From Actinomycetes bacterium (GTDB lineage Bacteria; Actinomycetota; Acidimicrobiia; Acidimicrobiales; Acidimicrobiaceae): 6,041 bases of DNA. The stretch is from the NCBI GenBank assembly GCA_021819025.1, contig JAKASN010000136.1, forward strand, positions 1 through 6,041, in the 5' to 3' direction. Positions within the stretch are counted from its first letter, which is position 1. The number at the start of each line of letters is the position of its first letter. The notes under the pieces are model-generated. The model was not told the DNA's origin, searched no databases, and worked only from the letters and a program-made list of their open reading frames with translations. Both the position numbers and the translations under genes were made by a program. Shown piece after piece: positions 5,259 to 6,041 of this stretch.

Positions 5259-6041
5259 ATGAGCGGTGTACCAGAGCAGGCCGATGCGATAATCATCGGT
5301 GCAGGAATTGTTGGAAACAGCTTGGCATACCATCTAGCTCGACTTGGGATGCACCGCATCGTATTGATCGACAAAGGTCCTCTGCCCAACCCCGGTGGCT
5401 CTACCGGCCACGCATCGAACTTTATTTATCCCATCGAGTCTTCCAAGATGATGACCAGGCTGACCCAAGATAGCGTGCGCCAGTACAAGGAGTTGGGTGT
5501 CTTTACCCAAAGCGGCGGCCTTGAGGTCGCGCGGACCCCTGAGCGCCTTCAAGAGTTCGAGCGTCGGGTCGTGGTGGCCAAGGCCTGGGGTGAAGAAGCG
5601 CGCCTCGTCACCCCAGATGAGATTAAGAAGCTGGTCCCTTACATCGATGAGACGCTGCTACTTGGCGGAGTATTCTTTCCCGCAGTAGGCGTCGTCGATT
5701 CGCTTCGCGCGGGCACCTTGATGCGCGAGGAGGCACAGCGCCTCGGGGCGTTGACGGTGATTGGCGGCACTGAGGTCGCTGACATTACCGTCAAGGATGG
5801 GGCGGTTCATTCGGTCAAGACTTTGGACGGGCAAGAGATCGTCGCAAAGATCGTCGCGATCTGCGGTGGGGTTTGGAGTCCCAAGCTTGCCGCTATGGCC
5901 GGAGCGTCGATTCCACTCATCCCCACCGTTCATCAGATGATCAGTGTGGGACCCATTGCTCTGTTTGCCGACACTGTCGGCGAGATCGTCTATCCCATCG
6001 TGCGCGACATGGACACCGGCATGTACGAGCGCCAGCACGGC
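5259..6041 (+). CDS. Dimethylglycine/sarcosine-dehydrogenase-like FAD oxidoreductase, N-terminal 261 residues (3' end outside window)
   Basis: The frame is open from ATG 5259 to the last base with no stop. AGGA at 5250-5253 sits five bases before the ATG. The protein begins with a DAO-family FAD fold: AIIIGAGIVGNSLAYHLARL (10-29) and IVLIDKG (34-40). Next comes GSTGHASNF (47-55), matching the (S/T)TWHAAG motif of dimethylglycine and sarcosine dehydrogenases in which the histidine, here His51, carries covalently bound FAD. Then follow MMTRLTQDSVRQYKEL (64-79), a GGLEVARTPERLQEF block (86-100), VTPDEIKKLVPYID (117-130), GGVFFPAVGVVDSLRAG (136-152) and CGGVWSPKLAAMAG (202-215). These enzymes oxidatively demethylate N-methyl amino acids. 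Many carry a C-terminal GcvT-like folate domain (total about 800 residues) that captures formaldehyde as methylene-THF. Whether that domain is present lies beyond the edge. Cytoplasmic, with no signal peptide. The substrate (dimethylglycine, sarcosine or another methylamine) is inferred from betA next door; a shorter DAO-family oxidase is the alternative. Confidence 0.82.
   Translation, partial: MSGVPEQADAIIIGAGIVGNSLAYHLARLGMHRIVLIDKGPLPNPGGSTGHASNFIYPIESSKMMTRLTQDSVRQYKELGVFTQSGGLEVARTPERLQEFERRVVVAKAWGEEARLVTPDEIKKLVPYIDETLLLGGVFFPAVGVVDSLRAGTLMREEAQRLGALTVIGGTEVADITVKDGAVHSVKTLDGQEIVAKIVAICGGVWSPKLAAMAGASIPLIPTVHQMISVGPIALFADTVGEIVYPIVRDMDTGMYERQHG

Overview
The window is a bacterial chromosome fragment, by eye moderately GC-rich. 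Three genes (fhs, betA and a dimethylglycine/sarcosine-dehydrogenase-like gene) and one partial gene read rightward, and one gene reads leftward. The protein styles (MttB-family methyltransferase tail, GcvT-family FAD oxidoreductase, BetA) and a GTG start fit an actinobacterium or a rhizobium/roseobacter-like aerobe. I lean toward Actinobacteria but cannot settle it from sequence alone. No phage, transposon, CRISPR, tRNA or rRNA signal was seen.

Layout. 1-372: C-terminal end of an MttB-family (trimethylamine/betaine-type) corrinoid methyltransferase, cut by the window edge. 404-440: a GC-rich hairpin between two convergent genes. 443-1036 (minus): 5-formyltetrahydrofolate cyclo-ligase. 1037-1242: divergent intergenic region with an extended -10 promoter and a leader of about 120 nt that can form alternative hairpins. 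1243-2964: formate-tetrahydrofolate ligase (fhs). 3006-3040: strong hairpin terminator. 2965-3371: a 407-base gap with a second hairpin and one doubtful small ORF. 3372-5024: choline dehydrogenase (betA) with a very good ribosome site. 5025-5258: gap with inverted repeats and an extended -10 promoter. 5259-6041: N-terminal 261 residues of a dimethylglycine/sarcosine-dehydrogenase-like FAD enzyme, cut by the right edge.

How the genes fit together (inference): this looks like a catabolic locus for methylated amines joined to folate one-carbon handling. BetA would oxidise choline toward betaine. The MttB homologue could demethylate a quaternary amine such as betaine through a corrinoid protein. 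The FAD enzyme would take a methyl group from dimethylglycine or sarcosine, usually handing it to tetrahydrofolate (THF). Fhs can interconvert 10-formyl-THF and formate with ATP, and the cyclo-ligase rescues 5-formyl-THF. All four complete or partial catabolic/folate enzymes on the plus strand appear to be separate transcription units rather than one operon, because the gaps between them are 200-870 bases and contain terminator- or promoter-like elements. Two of those promoters share nearly the same extended -10 sequence.
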